Of a stretch of 64,000 bases of DNA, positions 62,684-64,000 are shown piece by piece. The translations under genes were made by a program, and so were the position numbers. The DNA is taken from positions 620,001 through 684,000 of the forward strand of contig NZ_CP009244.1 of NCBI RefSeq assembly GCF_001941425.1. Direction: 5' to 3'. Within the stretch, counting starts at the first letter, position 1; the number at the start of each line of letters is the position of its first letter. The DNA comes from Corynebacterium ammoniagenes DSM 20306. GTDB lineage: Bacteria; Actinomycetota; Actinomycetes; Mycobacteriales; Mycobacteriaceae. A model generated the notes under the pieces. It searched no databases, was not told the origin of the DNA, and worked only from the letters and a program-made list of their open reading frames with translations.

Positions 62684-63763
62684 ATGACAACCGCAGCCCC
62701 AGAAGCGGTTGTGGAAGAGCAAGAGACGGATAAGGAACGCGGCGGAGGCTTTTTACGCTACGTCCTTATCCGTTTCCTGTTGATCTTCCCAACCATTTTC
62801 ATCCTCGTCACCACGGTGTTTTTCCTCATGCGCTCGACTGGTGACCCCATTACCGCAGCCCTTGGCGGAAGACTATCCGCCGAAGATCTCGAAAGACGCA
62901 TTGCCGAAGCCGGCTATGATCGTCCCCTTCTGATTCAGTACTTTGAATACCTCGGCGATATTGTCCGCGGTGACTTCGGAACAACCTTCACCGATGGCCG
63001 CGAGGTCACCTCGATTTTGACCCAATATGGCGCAGCTACCTTTGAACTGGTGCTCTACGCCCTAGTTATTGCGCTAATCATCGGAATTCCACTGGGCATG
63101 ATTGCCGCGCGCTTTCGCGATCGCTGGCCCGATGGGTTCCTGCGCATCTTTGCCATTTTGGCGTACGCCACTCCAGTATTCTTCGTCGGTTTGCTGCTCA
63201 AGCTCGTCTTCTCCGTGCAGCTGGGTTGGTTCCCAATTTCCGGAAGAGTATCCACCGCGGGTGCCAGTACCTTAAATCAAATCACTAATCCCACCCCGTT
63301 TTATTTGCTCGATGCCATTCGCCTTGGCGATGTCGATCTGATTATTGACTGCGTGCGCCATGCTGCGCTTCCGGCGATTGCTTTGGGATTGCTCATCGGA
63401 GGCGTCTTCTTACGCCTGGTGCGAACCAACCTAATTGGCACCCTAGAGCGTCAATACATTGAGTCAGCACGCTCGCGGGGCGTGAAAGAATCACGCCTGG
63501 TTACCACTCATGCTCTGCGTCCAGCGTTGATCCCGGTGATTACGGTCATGGGCATGCAGATTGCGCTGTCATTGGGCGGCGCAGTGTTAACAGAAACCAC
63601 CTTCGAATGGAACGGGCTCGGTTTCGTCTTGGTTCAGTACATGCAAGCCCGTGACTTCGTAGCGGTGCAGGGAATCGTGATGCTCATGGCCGTTATTGTC
63701 GCCGTGACTAATTTCATCGTTGACATTATCGCGGCACTGATTGACCCGAGGGTGAGGTTTTAA
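62684..63763 (+). CDS. Dipeptide-type ABC transporter permease (DppB family)
   Basis: 359 residues with a charged N-terminus (EEQETDKERGGG) and six membrane helices. DppB marks: TVFFLMRSTGDPITAALGG at the start and the EAA-type loop YIESARSRGVKESRLVTTHALRPALIPV. It forms half of the transmembrane channel for the substrate carried by the preceding lipoprotein. It begins 52 bp after that gene. Confidence 0.93.
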   Translation: MTTAAPEAVVEEQETDKERGGGFLRYVLIRFLLIFPTIFILVTTVFFLMRSTGDPITAALGGRLSAEDLERRIAEAGYDRPLLIQYFEYLGDIVRGDFGTTFTDGREVTSILTQYGAATFELVLYALVIALIIGIPLGMIAARFRDRWPDGFLRIFAILAYATPVFFVGLLLKLVFSVQLGWFPISGRVSTAGASTLNQITNPTPFYLLDAIRLGDVDLIIDCVRHAALPAIALGLLIGGVFLRLVRTNLIGTLERQYIESARSRGVKESRLVTTHALRPALIPVITVMGMQIALSLGGAVLTETTFEWNGLGFVLVQYMQARDFVAVQGIVMLMAVIVAVTNFIVDIIAALIDPRVRF

Positions 63764-63768
63764 AAATC

Positions 63769-64000
63769 ATGGCTACAACACATATTTCCTCGGAACAACC
63801 GCGCTGGAAGCGCCTGCCCATTATCAAAGATGTCATTCGCTCCGCCGGGCTGCAGCGCGCGATGCTGATCGCAGGTCTGATTTTGACCATCGGGTTTATC
63901 ATCACCGCCATCTTCGCGCCGTTGATCGCTCCGTATTCCTGGGCGCAAACCTCTGCTGAATTTGGCTCCTTTGGCACCCAACAGCCACCGTCCGATACCA
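63769..64000 (+). CDS. Dipeptide-type ABC transporter permease (DppC family), cut by the window end
   Basis: The ATG at 63769 (MATTHISSEQ), 5 bp after the previous stop, opens about 77 residues to the window edge. GLQRAMLIAGLILTIGFIITAIFAPLIAPYSW is the typical first helix and loop of DppC/OppC permeases. The rest lies to the right. Confidence 0.85.
   Translation, partial: MATTHISSEQPRWKRLPIIKDVIRSAGLQRAMLIAGLILTIGFIITAIFAPLIAPYSWAQTSAEFGSFGTQQPPSDT

Overview
This window is chromosomal DNA from a Corynebacterium-type actinobacterium. The evidence is gene content and order: upp, an M20 amidohydrolase, lpdA, a methylcitrate (prp) operon with a divergent PrpR-type regulator, pyc, accBC, a rhodanese, maf, accE, two carboxyltransferase genes, birA and purK-purE. 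From memory this follows the Corynebacterium glutamicum core layout. GTG/TTG starts, DtxR-type iron boxes and many genes whose start codon lies 6-8 nt downstream of a TANNNT -10 box (leaderless transcripts) agree. I saw no insertion sequence, prophage, CRISPR array, tRNA or rRNA gene. Species is not determined.

Layout. 1-2.2 kb: end of a siderophore ABC permease and its binding lipoprotein under two DtxR boxes. 2.5-8.6 kb: MFS exporter, xthA, a small membrane protein, trpS, a YhjD/BrkB membrane protein and an RDD protein. 8.5-14.6 kb: a D,D-carboxypeptidase, a catalytically dead adenosine-deaminase relative, an alpha/beta hydrolase, and a three-gene minus-strand cluster (EspC-like small protein, NlpC/P60 hydrolase without a signal peptide, protein with a duplicated module). 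14.6-20.8 kb: upp, an XRE regulator, amidohydrolase, LpdA and two Ltp-repeat membrane proteins. 20.9-30.5 kb: PrpR, prpDBC, pyc and a GNAT acetyltransferase. 30.7-35.0 kb: accBC, a cysteine-free rhodanese and a GshB-like ATP-grasp protein. 35.1-42.4 kb: betT-betB-betA for choline uptake and oxidation to glycine betaine, a GlxA/AraC regulator and an HD-domain protein. 42.5-48.3 kb: aldo/keto reductase, DUF3151, maf, accE, dtsR2 and accD1. 48.5-55.5 kb: a trehalose-type ABC importer with a GH13 trehalose-synthase-like enzyme, interrupted by a DadA-type gene. 55.6-64 kb: birA, PH-domain protein, purK-purE, YdcF-like, a bile acid:sodium symporter-family gene and the start of a dipeptide-type ABC operon.

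Metabolic logic. AccBC, AccE and the two carboxyltransferases form acyl-CoA carboxylases for fatty and mycolic acid precursors, and BirA biotinylates AccBC and Pyc. The prp operon turns propionyl-CoA plus oxaloacetate into succinate and pyruvate, and the adjacent Pyc turns pyruvate back into oxaloacetate. BetT/BetB/BetA make osmoprotectant from choline. The Tus-like importer with the GH13 enzyme probably recovers trehalose released during mycolate transfer.

No wholly new system is proven. The best leads are the signal-less P60/EspC-like cluster, the ADA pseudoenzyme, the rhodanese lacking its catalytic cysteine, the Ltp pair, the split trehalose operon and the GlxA-HD pair.
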